A stretch of 7,508 bases of DNA. Source: Sedimentisphaerales bacterium (GTDB lineage: Bacteria > Planctomycetota > Phycisphaerae > Sedimentisphaerales > SM23-30). The stretch is taken from NCBI GenBank assembly GCA_030636065.1, contig DAOVXR010000077.1:1-7508 (forward strand), given 5' to 3'. Shown here piece after piece: positions 1-6,069 of this stretch; position 1 is the stretch's first letter; each line of letters starts with the position of its first letter. The notes beneath the pieces are model-generated. The model worked only from the letters and a program-made list of their open reading frames with translations. It made no database searches and had not been told where the DNA came from. A program made the translations under genes and the position numbers.

Positions 1-2039
1 CGATGAAGATGCGGGCCGAACCCTGGAGCGAGGTGTTCGGACGGATGGGGATTCCGGTACACGCGGAGTTGAGCCGGGGCTATTTTGTTGCTACCGAGAT
101 TCAGGATATAATTTGCCTGCTGCAACTGCTCGATAATCCTCGGAGGGACATATCGCTGGCTTCCGTACTTCGCAGCGGACTGGTTGCCCTGGACGAGTCG
201 CAGTTGGCCGCTATCCGTCTGCATTGTCCGGATGGTTCGTTTTATCATTCGATCAGCCGGTATATCGAAAACGGCACGGACAAAACTCTCAAAGATAATC
301 TTGCCGGGTTTTTTCAACGGTTGGAACGCTGGCGTGATTTGGCCCGGCGAGGCAATTTGGCGGAATTAATCTGGAACATTTATCGTGAGACCGATTTATT
401 GGCTTATGTTGCCGGGCTGCCTGACGGCCGTCAGCGGCACCGTAACCTCTTATACCTACATGATTGTGCCCGGCGGTTCGGCAGCTTTGCCCGGCAGGGA
501 TTGGCGCGGTTCCTGAGATTTATCGACAAGCTCCGTGAGGAAGAAGGTGATTTCGGGCCTGCGCCTACTCTGAGCGAAGCCGACGATGTTGTGCGTATTA
601 TGAGTGTACACAAAAGTAAGGGTTTGGAATTCCCCGTGGTAATTGTCGCGGACCTGGCACGGAAGTTTAATTTACGCGACAGCAGCCGTTCCATTCTTTT
701 CGAGAGCTTTCCCGTCTTGTCCGAATCGTGCTCGGTCGGACTGCGGATAGTCGATTCCGTCAGTCGGGACAATTGGCCTACCATCGCTCATAATGTAATT
801 GCCGATGAGTTGAAACAACGTCGGCTCGCCGAGGAAATGCGAATTCTTTATGTGGCCTTTACCCGGTCTCGCGAACGGCTGCTGTTGGTGGCAAGTGCGA
901 ACCTGGATCAGAAACGTCAACAATGGCAGAGCTGGCACCATGAACGCGAACGACTACCGGAGTTTTTGCTTCGTTCGGCCTTGTGTCCGATCGACTGGCT
1001 GGGCCCGACTTTGTCCGCTCATCCGGATATGCGAAGTTTCTTTCAGCAGGTGGACTGCTCGGCCGAGCCTGCGCAGTTGGATGAAGTTAGTGCTCGTTTT
1101 GCCGTTACGACTTATCCGGCGGAACAGATCAGGGATATTACTCAAGCGGCAACCCTTTTTTCAGACCGGCCTGGTCCGCCTGCTTCGTTAGATGAACTCA
1201 TTTACTGTGATACCTCGGTACCGACAGACCCGGCAAACCCACAGGTAACAAAGGTAACAGACCGCCTGAATTGGCGTTACCCTTATGAGGCGCTATCGCG
1301 CCTGCGTGCCCGCAGCCGGGTTACCGATCTGAAACACCTGATTGATTTGGAGCAGGACCCCGAATTCACATCTGATTTGACACCGTCCGTTATTGCTTCA
1401 ACCGTTGACGCGGTTACCATAACCAAACCATTTAAAAAGCGCCCCACATTCCTGACTGATCATCCTTCTTCGCCCACAGCCGCCGAGGTCGGTTCATGGA
1501 CGCATTTGCTATTGGAGAAACTCGATTTAACCGCTTCTTTGGACGAGTCGGGACTTGCCGACCAATTGCGTAAAATTGTCGGACGTGGATTTCTTACCCA
1601 AAAACAGGCCGAGCATATTGATTTATCTGCTGTTGCCCGCCTGTTTATTTCCGAGTTGGGCCAAAAAATAATTGCTCACTGTGATCGTTTATATCGTGAA
1701 TGGCAATTTACGCTGGCTGTACCGGTCGGAGAAATTTATCGTTGCGAGGCGGAGGGTATGCAGCAACCTTTTTCGCAGTTAAGTTCCGATGAACAAAACG
1801 AACTGGTACTGGTTCGTGGTGTAATTGATTGTTTGTTTGAGACGGAATCCGGCTGGGTTATTGTCGATTACAAAACAGATCGGATTACCCCCGACCAATG
1901 TAACAAACGCGCCGCTTTATACAGCGATCAAATGCTGCTTTATCGCCGGGCGGTACAAACCATCCTGGGCCGGCCTGTCACCGAGATGGCTTTGTATTTC
2001 CTCAACCCTGCCATTGCCGTCCCTGTCTCTTGCAGTTAG
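1..2039 (+). CDS. addA: AddA, ATP-dependent helicase/nuclease subunit A (3' part; start lies outside the window)
   Basis: This is the C-terminal ~680 residues of AddA, the UvrD-like helicase plus RecB-family nuclease of the AddAB complex, which resects double-strand breaks for RecA-dependent repair. The AddA-typical segment GIPVHAELSRGYF is near residue 16. Helicase motif V-like VHKSKGLEFP follows at about nt 606-635, and motif VI (LYVAFTRSRERLLLV) at about 846-890. A linker leads to the nuclease domain: GSWTHLLLE near nt 1491-1517, GVIDC with Asp at 1827, and VDYKTD with Asp at 1866 and Lys at 1872, then a conserved Q-x-x-x-Y (QMLLY). The nuclease Asp...Asp-Tyr-Lys set is intact, so both activities look functional. 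Family members are about 1100-1250 residues, and Walker A should lie upstream of the window. The ATG at position 3 is therefore internal, not the start. An addB gene would be expected just upstream but cannot be seen. The gene is convergent with the leu operon. Confidence 0.95.
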   Translation, partial: MKMRAEPWSEVFGRMGIPVHAELSRGYFVATEIQDIICLLQLLDNPRRDISLASVLRSGLVALDESQLAAIRLHCPDGSFYHSISRYIENGTDKTLKDNLAGFFQRLERWRDLARRGNLAELIWNIYRETDLLAYVAGLPDGRQRHRNLLYLHDCARRFGSFARQGLARFLRFIDKLREEEGDFGPAPTLSEADDVVRIMSVHKSKGLEFPVVIVADLARKFNLRDSSRSILFESFPVLSESCSVGLRIVDSVSRDNWPTIAHNVIADELKQRRLAEEMRILYVAFTRSRERLLLVASANLDQKRQQWQSWHHERERLPEFLLRSALCPIDWLGPTLSAHPDMRSFFQQVDCSAEPAQLDEVSARFAVTTYPAEQIRDITQAATLFSDRPGPPASLDELIYCDTSVPTDPANPQVTKVTDRLNWRYPYEALSRLRARSRVTDLKHLIDLEQDPEFTSDLTPSVIASTVDAVTITKPFKKRPTFLTDHPSSPTAAEVGSWTHLLLEKLDLTASLDESGLADQLRKIVGRGFLTQKQAEHIDLSAVARLFISELGQKIIAHCDRLYREWQFTLAVPVGEIYRCEAEGMQQPFSQLSSDEQNELVLVRGVIDCLFETESGWVIVDYKTDRITPDQCNKRAALYSDQMLLYRRAVQTILGRPVTEMALYFLNPAIAVPVSCS

Positions 2040-2091
2040 GTAGCCATCCACTCCGAAGACTCGGTAGCTGCCACTCATCACAAGCAATTCC

Positions 2092-2145
2092 AAAAAGCGG
2101 GCATGGCAACTATATGAATTTCGCTGCCTGCCCGCTCTATATTTT
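2092..2145. terminator. Bidirectional rho-independent terminator between addA and leuB
   Basis: AGCGGGCA (2096-2103) pairs perfectly with TGCCCGCT (2129-2136). After a one-base bulge at 2104 the stem continues as GGCA (2105-2108) with TGCC (2125-2128). On the + strand the stem is followed by CTATATTTT, which suits addA. On the minus strand it is followed by TTTTT (complement of 2092-2096), which suits leuB. It lies in the 122-base gap between two convergent stop codons. No other feature is seen in that gap. Confidence 0.8.
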
Positions 2146-2161
2146 GAGTATTTTATTTTCT

Positions 2162-3244
2162 TTACTGATCGGCTACACGCTGTGCCACCAAATCGCCGAC
2201 TTCGCTGGTGCTGTAGCCCATACGGCCGGCGGACATACTCTTGAGCTTGTTGGCGGTTACAAATTTCACGGCATCCTCAATCGCCGCGGCAGCCTTTACT
2301 TCACCAAGAGTTTCCAGCATCATCGCCGCTGCGCAAACGGCTGCGAGAGGATTGATAACACCCTGGCCGGTATATTTCGGTGCCGAGCCGCCGATAGGCT
2401 CGAACATGCTTACGCCTTCGGGGTTGATATTGCCGCCGGCCGCCAGTCCCATACCTCCCTGGGTGATCGCGCCTAAGTCGGTGATGATGTCGCCGAACAT
2501 ATTACCGGTAACCAACACGTCGAACCATTCGGGACTCTTTACCATCCACATACAGGTTGCATCGACATGATAATAATCACGCTTAATATCGGGGTATTCC
2601 TTCTCACCCATTTCATGGAACGCGCGATCCCAGAGATCGTATATATACGTCAGAACATTGGTTTTTCCCACCAGTGCCAGTGTATTATGCTCACCTTTGC
2701 CGCGAGCCTTTTTACCGTTCTTACGGGCATACTCGAAAGCGTACCTCAGGCAGCGATCAACCTGAAAGCGGTTATAAACCGCGGTCTGGACGGCTACCTC
2801 GTTGGGCGTGCCCTTTAGTGTGAATCCGCCGGCGCCGGTGTACTGGTCGCCGGTATTCTCCCGCACGACTACGTAATCTATCTCGTCGGGGCCTTTGCCT
2901 TTCAGGGGCGTTTCCACACCCGGATACAATCGGACCGGCCGCAGGTTGATATACTGATCCAACTCGAACCGAGCCTTTAGCAGGATACCTTTTTCCAATA
3001 TCCCCGGCGCCACGTCCGGATGACCGATCGCACCGAGCAGAATAGAGTCAAACCCGCGAAGCTCTTCCACCGCACTATCGGGCAGTGTCTCGCCGGTCCT
3101 CATATACCGCTCGCCACCGAAATCAAACTCGGTCGATTCGTATTCGAAGCCGAACTTTTTCGATGCTGTCTTCAAAACCTTGACTGCCTCGGCCGTAACC
3201 TCAGGCCCCGTCCCATCACCAGCTATAACCGCTATCTTGTACAC
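2162..3244 (-). CDS. leuB: 3-isopropylmalate dehydrogenase LeuB
   Basis: LeuB is a cytosolic NAD-dependent enzyme that oxidatively decarboxylates 3-isopropylmalate to 2-oxoisocaproate in leucine synthesis. The protein is 360 residues, a normal length for the isocitrate/isopropylmalate dehydrogenase family. The N-terminal AGDGTGPEVT is diagnostic. Substrate-binding residues by family alignment are R92 (KARFELDQ), R102 (NLRP), R128 (VVREN), Y135 (YTG), K194 (GKTNVL) and the metal-binding D228, D252 and D256 (GDIITD). GGSAPKYTGQG at 285-295 forms part of the NAD site. The segment LLKARFELDQYINLRP resembles actinobacterial-type LeuB rather than the E. coli type. The start is GTG: TAA lies immediately before it in frame, so no longer start is possible, and AAGGAA (3252-3257) is 7 bases upstream. 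It is the last gene of the operon, separated from leuD by four defence genes. Other members of the superfamily (tartrate or homoisocitrate dehydrogenase) are less likely given leuC and leuD nearby. Confidence 0.95.
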   Translation of the reverse strand: MYKIAVIAGDGTGPEVTAEAVKVLKTASKKFGFEYESTEFDFGGERYMRTGETLPDSAVEELRGFDSILLGAIGHPDVAPGILEKGILLKARFELDQYINLRPVRLYPGVETPLKGKGPDEIDYVVVRENTGDQYTGAGGFTLKGTPNEVAVQTAVYNRFQVDRCLRYAFEYARKNGKKARGKGEHNTLALVGKTNVLTYIYDLWDRAFHEMGEKEYPDIKRDYYHVDATCMWMVKSPEWFDVLVTGNMFGDIITDLGAITQGGMGLAAGGNINPEGVSMFEPIGGSAPKYTGQGVINPLAAVCAAAMMLETLGEVKAAAAIEDAVKFVTANKLKSMSAGRMGYSTSEVGDLVAQRVADQ

Positions 3245-3262
3245 TTATTCGTTCCTTTCCTG
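3245..3262 (-). promoter_or_regulatory. leuB ribosome binding site and possible relic leuD 3' end
   Basis: On the minus strand this reads CAGGAAAGGAACGAATAA, directly followed by the leuB GTG. AAGGAA is a good Shine-Dalgarno sequence with 7-base spacing. Read in frame with leuB it would code Q-E-R-N-E-stop, resembling the real leuD tail Q-E-K-Q-Q-stop at 5526-5543. The ribosome-site role is well supported. The relic reading is inference. Confidence 0.6.
3256..3262. repeat. 7-base direct repeat at the leuB-side edge of the defence block
   Basis: TTTCCTG here (CAGGAAA on the minus strand) is repeated at 5537-5543 in the end of leuD, so the two copies bracket the four defence genes. In both places CAG-GAA falls in the leuD/leuB reading frame. 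The repeat contains a Shine-Dalgarno-like AGGA, so chance or functional convergence cannot be excluded. Confidence 0.4.
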
Positions 3263-3276
3263 AAAATATGTTGTTA

Positions 3277-3618
3277 CTAAATCTCCATATCTAAAATCTG
3301 CGTAACTTGCCTTTTGAGAGTCGGCAATTTCTCTTTTACGACATTCCAGACGATATGATAATCAACGCCAAAATAATCGTGAACTAATTTGTCTCTCATA
3401 CCCGTTATTTTCTTCCATTCAATATCTGGATACTTATGTTTGAAATCGTCATCCAATTTCTTTGATGCTTCGCCAATAATTTCAATACTTCGAACAAAAG
3501 ACCGTTTTAATGTCTCATCAGATAGAAACTCATTCTGTTCCAGGCCGGAACTAACATCCTCGACATATATAAGTTCGTCCAGGATATGCCGAATATATTC
3601 AAGAGGCGAATGAGACAT
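3277..3618 (-). CDS. hepT: HepT-type HEPN ribonuclease toxin (type VII toxin-antitoxin)
   Basis: This is a 113-residue, mostly helical DUF86/HepT protein. The HEPN active-site motif R-x4-H-x-Y is intact as RDKLVHDY (R75, H80, Y82), followed by F-G-V. In characterised HepT toxins the Arg and His make an RNase site, and the motif Tyr is AMPylated by the partner MNT enzyme, which neutralises the toxin. The N-terminal SPLEYIRHILDELIYVE and the central SIEIIGEASKKL are family-typical. The start is the ATG at 3616-3618, with a strong ribosome site AAGGAAG (3625-3631) 6 bases upstream. It overlaps the end of the antitoxin gene by 20 bases in another frame, the usual antitoxin-first arrangement. leuB follows 32 bases later with no terminator between. 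The cellular RNA target cannot be told from the sequence. Confidence 0.9.
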   Translation of the reverse strand: MSHSPLEYIRHILDELIYVEDVSSGLEQNEFLSDETLKRSFVRSIEIIGEASKKLDDDFKHKYPDIEWKKITGMRDKLVHDYFGVDYHIVWNVVKEKLPTLKRQVTQILDMEI

Positions 3619-3916
3619 ATTGGACTTCCTTCAGAATATAAGGCTTGATATACGGACTCAGCGACTCTTCTGTAACCAATTCCACTTTACGTTGAAAGAG
3701 GTCTTCCAAAAAATAACAGGTATCAATAAAGTTGTCGTATGATTTTTGTTCAGCGTCGAATTCCACCAAAATATCTATATCGCTTTCAGGCGTTGCGTCT
3801 CCTCGCACAAACGACCCGAACAAACCCACAGATTGTACCCCCCAAGCGGTTAAATGTGATTCGGAATTCTTTATCGCATTTAATATCAACTTCTTTGTTA
3901 AATGATTCTTTTTCAT
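3599..3916 (-). CDS. mntA: MNT-type nucleotidyltransferase antitoxin, partner of HepT
   Basis: This is a 105-residue minimal nucleotidyltransferase. It carries the exact motif G-S-x10-D-x-D: GS at 34-35 (GLFGSFVRGD), D46 and D48 (SDIDIL), with a likely third acidic residue E79 (KVELV). In known type VII systems MNT transfers AMP from ATP to the HepT active-site tyrosine and so acts as an enzymatic antitoxin. The start is the ATG at 3914-3916. The ribosome site is weak (GGAA at 3922-3925, 5 bases upstream). The 30-base gap to the endonuclease gene is the largest inside the defence block and the most likely place for its own control signals, but I cannot identify a promoter there with confidence. 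The toxin gene begins inside its last 20 bases, giving likely translational coupling. Drug-modifying nucleotidyltransferases are larger and are not a good match. Confidence 0.9.
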   Translation of the reverse strand: MKKNHLTKKLILNAIKNSESHLTAWGVQSVGLFGSFVRGDATPESDIDILVEFDAEQKSYDNFIDTCYFLEDLFQRKVELVTEESLSPYIKPYILKEVQYVSFAS

Positions 3917-3946
3917 AGGAATTCCAAATATTTTTGTATTGTTGCC

Positions 3947-4681
3947 TTACTTGAGATTGCCACTATTAAACTCAACTAACTTTTTCCAGTTAATAACCCC
4001 ATTGTCGCAGAACTCATCGAGAAATTCTCCGGTGAACAAATTTACGATCTTACTCTTTTCTTCAAGAAATTCTTCATTGTGCTCTTTTGCTCTGTAGCCT
4101 AACGGCTCAATAATGTCTGTGTAAAGATTCTCATTTTCGCTTATCAGATACCAAAAACATTGACCAACAACTTTAAGATACCCTCGTATATGAGAGGTCC
4201 TTACTTTTCCATAACATATACCCAGAACAGGCTCGACGTTGATTGTGTGACTTGATTGCTTTAACACTTTTACAGCGGTTTGGAAATCCTGCTCCTGCTT
4301 TTTGTGCTGAGAACTGTTTCCCCAACTTGGTCCCGATTTTATAGAAACCAGATAATTTGTGTCATTCTTATTGAATTCCAAATCTATGCCGGTCGCAGCC
4401 GATTTTCTCCCCCCATAGATTTTGCTGGAGATAAAAATAGCTAACTCTTCCAGAAAATCACCAAATAGTTTTTCTTCTGATGAAGACAGAAAAGCATCCA
4501 TAATATTCTCGATCAAATCATTGGCTATATTTATATTCTTAGCCTTAAACAGATATGGATTCTTTTTGCGCAAAACACTTTTTAAATCGATATTTTGCAG
4601 GGAATGCAGTTTGTTTTGATGAAATACTGATATATTCTCACTCACAAAATGATCAATTTTATCGATATTTAACTTCTCCAT
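3947..4681 (-). CDS. Type II restriction endonuclease, PmeII-like
   Basis: This 244-residue protein lies immediately after a DNA methyltransferase gene. Its central pattern matches my recollection of the PmeII endonuclease family: NPYLFKAKN (41-49), a region with SSSEEKLFGDFLEELA (66-81), YGGRKSAATGIDLEF (89-103) and YLVSIKSGPSWGNSSQ (110-125). I read D100 and K115 as the PD-(D/E)xK metal and catalytic residues. The residue two before the Lys is Ser113, not Glu/Asp, so an acidic residue from elsewhere (E102, or a Glu in the 69-79 helix) would have to complete the site. The recognition sequence cannot be read from the protein. The ATG lies inside the last 13 bases of the methyltransferase gene, with AGGGAA (4689-4694) 7 bases upstream. 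The methylase is therefore translated first, as expected for self-protection. Base composition is clearly AT-rich compared with the leu genes. Confidence 0.75.
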   Translation of the reverse strand: MEKLNIDKIDHFVSENISVFHQNKLHSLQNIDLKSVLRKKNPYLFKAKNINIANDLIENIMDAFLSSSEEKLFGDFLEELAIFISSKIYGGRKSAATGIDLEFNKNDTNYLVSIKSGPSWGNSSQHKKQEQDFQTAVKVLKQSSHTINVEPVLGICYGKVRTSHIRGYLKVVGQCFWYLISENENLYTDIIEPLGYRAKEHNEEFLEEKSKIVNLFTGEFLDEFCDNGVINWKKLVEFNSGNLK

Positions 4682-5529
4682 TTAAATGTTCCCTGTGTCT
4701 TTGTATTTTCTATTTTTAATTTTGCCAAGTCGCAATATTCCGGGTTATTATCAATGCCAACATAGGCTCTTCCAAGTTTTTTTGCAGTCACAGCGGTGGT
4801 ACCCGACCCAAGAAACGGGTCTAAAACAACATCGCCTTCTTTGGTGAACAGACGAATAAACCACTGGGGCAGACTTTCGGGAAATGCGGCGCTGTGATTT
4901 TTGTTGTTACATTCCGTAGCCAAATGCAACACATTGGTGGGGTACGCCTTTTCGCGATGCAACCAGTTAGACACGTTTTTTCCGAAGCCACTATCGACTT
5001 TTGACTCATCTCGTAACTTGTCGGTATCACTCAGATTTTTAAGTCTTGTTTTGGACCAGTCTCCCATCGGAACCATAACCTCTTCCTGATACATATTGAA
5101 CTTTTTTTGCTTGTTAAACTGTAAACATCTTTCCCACGCATCTCTAAACCTGTTAGACCATTTGCCCGGGTAACAATTTTTTTTATGCCATACAAATTCT
5201 TCGGTCCATAGCCAGCCTTGCTTGCGCATTTCCAAAATAAGCTCTATTACATAAGTATGTCTTTCTCCGCTTACTACTCTTTCCTTTATGTTGAGTATAA
5301 ATGTCCCTGTTGGCTTTAATACGCGTAAAAATTCCTTTGTCTTCGGCAAAAACCATTCGACATAATCTTCGGGCTTGATTCCACCGTACGTTTTTGCCCG
5401 AGCATCTGCGTATGGAGGAGAGGTTACGATTAAATCTATTGAGTTGGCTGGAAGAGTTTCTAAAACAGTTTCACAGTCACAACATATTATAGAGTTAATT
5501 GGAAGGCTTGTTTTTGTTGCAAGTTTCAT
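4669..5529 (-). CDS. Type II DNA methyltransferase, beta-class N4-cytosine/N6-adenine type
   Basis: This 286-residue AdoMet-dependent DNA amino-methyltransferase (DNA_methylase N4/N6 family) should protect host sites from the adjacent endonuclease. The catalytic motif IV TSPPY is at residues 36-40. The AdoMet-binding motif I, VVLDPFLGSGTT, is near the C-terminus (234-245), followed by YVGID (256-260). Motif IV before motif I is the beta-class order. The stretch between them, about 110-220, should hold the target-recognition part. SPPY is commonest in N4-cytosine enzymes but occurs in some N6-adenine ones, so the methylated base is not settled. The start ATG at 5527-5529 overlaps the leuD stop as ATGA, and its ribosome site AGGA (5539-5542, spacing 9) lies within the leuD coding sequence. 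It is the first gene of the AT-rich block. The endonuclease starts 13 bases before its stop. Confidence 0.9.
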   Translation of the reverse strand: MKLATKTSLPINSIICCDCETVLETLPANSIDLIVTSPPYADARAKTYGGIKPEDYVEWFLPKTKEFLRVLKPTGTFILNIKERVVSGERHTYVIELILEMRKQGWLWTEEFVWHKKNCYPGKWSNRFRDAWERCLQFNKQKKFNMYQEEVMVPMGDWSKTRLKNLSDTDKLRDESKVDSGFGKNVSNWLHREKAYPTNVLHLATECNNKNHSAAFPESLPQWFIRLFTKEGDVVLDPFLGSGTTAVTAKKLGRAYVGIDNNPEYCDLAKLKIENTKTQGTFKWRS

Positions 5530-6014
5530 TGCTGTTTTTCCTGTGCCAGTTGGTTCAATAGTCCGCCGGCCTCGATTATGTCGAGGGCAAAATCCGGTAG
5601 TGGCGTGAACTCATACGTTTCGCCACTGGTCAAATTGGTTATTTTACCGTTTTTCGAGTCGATGTCCAGTTTATCCCCATTGTTGATCTTTTCAGCTATA
5701 CCGGGGGCTTCCACTACCAAAAAGCCGCAATTGATACAATTACGATAAAATATTCTGGCAAACGAATCAGCGATCACCGCTGCCACCCCGGCGCCACGCA
5801 GCGACCATACAGCATGCTCCCGGCTCGAACCGCAACCGAAATCAGACCCAGCCACTATAAAATCGCCCGGCGATACCTTCCGGACAAATTCCTCGTCCAG
5901 GTCTTCCATGCAGTGCTTTGCGAGTTCCGCCTCATCGTCCGTATTCAGGAACCGGGCCGGTATGATCTCGTCCGTATTGATATTGTCTTTTTTATATACG
6001 TGTGCCTTGCCCAT
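5526..6014 (-). CDS. leuD: 3-isopropylmalate dehydratase small subunit LeuD
   Basis: LeuD is the small (swivelling) subunit of isopropylmalate isomerase and works with LeuC to convert 2- to 3-isopropylmalate. The protein is 162 residues, matching the short homoaconitase-like/archaeal-type LeuD rather than the ~200-residue E. coli type. NINTDEIIPARFLNT is at 11-25, followed by AKHCMED. The family signature GSDFGCGSSREHA is at 56-68, and FYRNCINCGF at 89-98. I start it at the ATG at 6012-6014, which has AGGA (6025-6028) 10 bases upstream and gives the family-like N-terminus MGKAHVYKKDN. An in-frame TTG at 6030-6032 would add six residues but has no visible ribosome site. The stop codon TGA overlaps the methyltransferase ATG (ATGA), so translation of the defence genes is probably coupled to leuD. 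The tail Q-E-K-Q-Q may have been changed by the insertion. Confidence 0.95.
   Translation of the reverse strand: MGKAHVYKKDNINTDEIIPARFLNTDDEAELAKHCMEDLDEEFVRKVSPGDFIVAGSDFGCGSSREHAVWSLRGAGVAAVIADSFARIFYRNCINCGFLVVEAPGIAEKINNGDKLDIDSKNGKITNLTSGETYEFTPLPDFALDIIEAGGLLNQLAQEKQQ
5537..5543. repeat. 7-base direct repeat at the leuD-side edge of the defence block
   Basis: TTTCCTG here matches 3256-3262. On the minus strand it encodes the Q-E of the leuD tail and supplies the AGGA ribosome site of the methyltransferase. It may be the original junction sequence duplicated or recombined on insertion, or a coincidental ribosome-site match. Confidence 0.4.
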
Positions 6015-6024
6015 AATTATTTTT

Positions 6025-6028
6025 TCCT
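6025..6028 (-). promoter_or_regulatory. leuD ribosome binding site deciding the ATG start
   Basis: AGGA on the minus strand, followed by an A-rich 10-base spacer to the ATG at 6014. It lies downstream of the alternative TTG (6030-6032), which argues against that longer start. Confidence 0.6.
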
Positions 6029-6035
6029 GCAATCA

Positions 6036-6067
6036 GTAGTGTGGGCCTATGGCCCACGCGTCTCAAT
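6036..6067. repeat. Intercistronic palindromic element, copy 2
   Basis: GTGGGCC (6041-6047) and GGCCCAC (6051-6057) form a perfect 7-base-pair stem with a 3-base loop. The element shares GTAG-x-GTGGG...CCCACGCG with copy 1 at 7244-7275, in the same orientation. No T-run follows on the minus strand, so it is not a rho-independent terminator for the operon. AATCA occurs at both edges (6031-6035 and 6068-6072), and the right copy contains the stop codon of the upstream PLP-enzyme gene. A 5-base repeat is weak evidence of target duplication. Confidence 0.6.
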
Positions 6068-6069
6068 AA

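Larger units (their letters stand above)
3277..5529 (-). other. Four-gene defence block inserted between leuD and leuB
   Basis: Methyltransferase, endonuclease, MNT antitoxin and HepT toxin are all co-directional. They are joined by overlaps of 13 and 20 bases and one gap of 30. The block enters through an ATGA overlap with leuD and leaves through a 32-base gap to leuB. It is visibly AT-rich: 19/60 G+C at 4561-4620 and 24/60 at 4201-4260, versus 36/60 in leuB at 2821-2880. No integrase, transposase or tRNA is present. A 7-base direct repeat flanks it. Horizontal origin is inferred from composition and from the interruption of an otherwise coherent leu operon. Confidence 0.8.

Noticed and set aside
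431..1191. Open frames of 89-117 codons in other frames of addA
   Set aside because: They are out-of-frame or antisense readings within a conserved AddA region, with no independent evidence.
2030..2476. Open frame on the + strand beginning in the end of addA
   Set aside because: It runs antisense over leuB, lacks a recognisable domain, and its start lies inside addA. leuB is unambiguous here.
2241..3280. Several other + strand open frames opposite leuB
   Set aside because: They are shadows of leuB with no family pattern and no ribosome sites worth noting.
3917..3946. AT-rich gap before MNT as a promoter
   Set aside because: No convincing -35/-10 pair with proper spacing can be named. AT-richness alone is not enough in this block.
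3277..5529. CRISPR array, tRNA, integrase or transposase associated with the block
   Set aside because: None is visible. Apart from the short junction repeat there is no array-like repetition and no recombinase gene in the window.
4422..5608. Short + strand frames opposite the endonuclease, methyltransferase and leuD genes
   Set aside because: They have no recognisable motif and overlap genes with intact catalytic motifs.
5599..5627. Inverted repeat AGTGGCG/CGCCACT inside leuD
   Set aside because: It has a 7-base stem with a 15-base loop in coding sequence, no T-run and no relation to the intercistronic palindromes. It is likely chance, though a weak mRNA structure is possible.
6015..6032. 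Longer leuD start at the TTG (6030-6032)
   Set aside because: No Shine-Dalgarno precedes it, whereas AGGA precedes the ATG at 6014, and the family N-terminus fits the ATG start.
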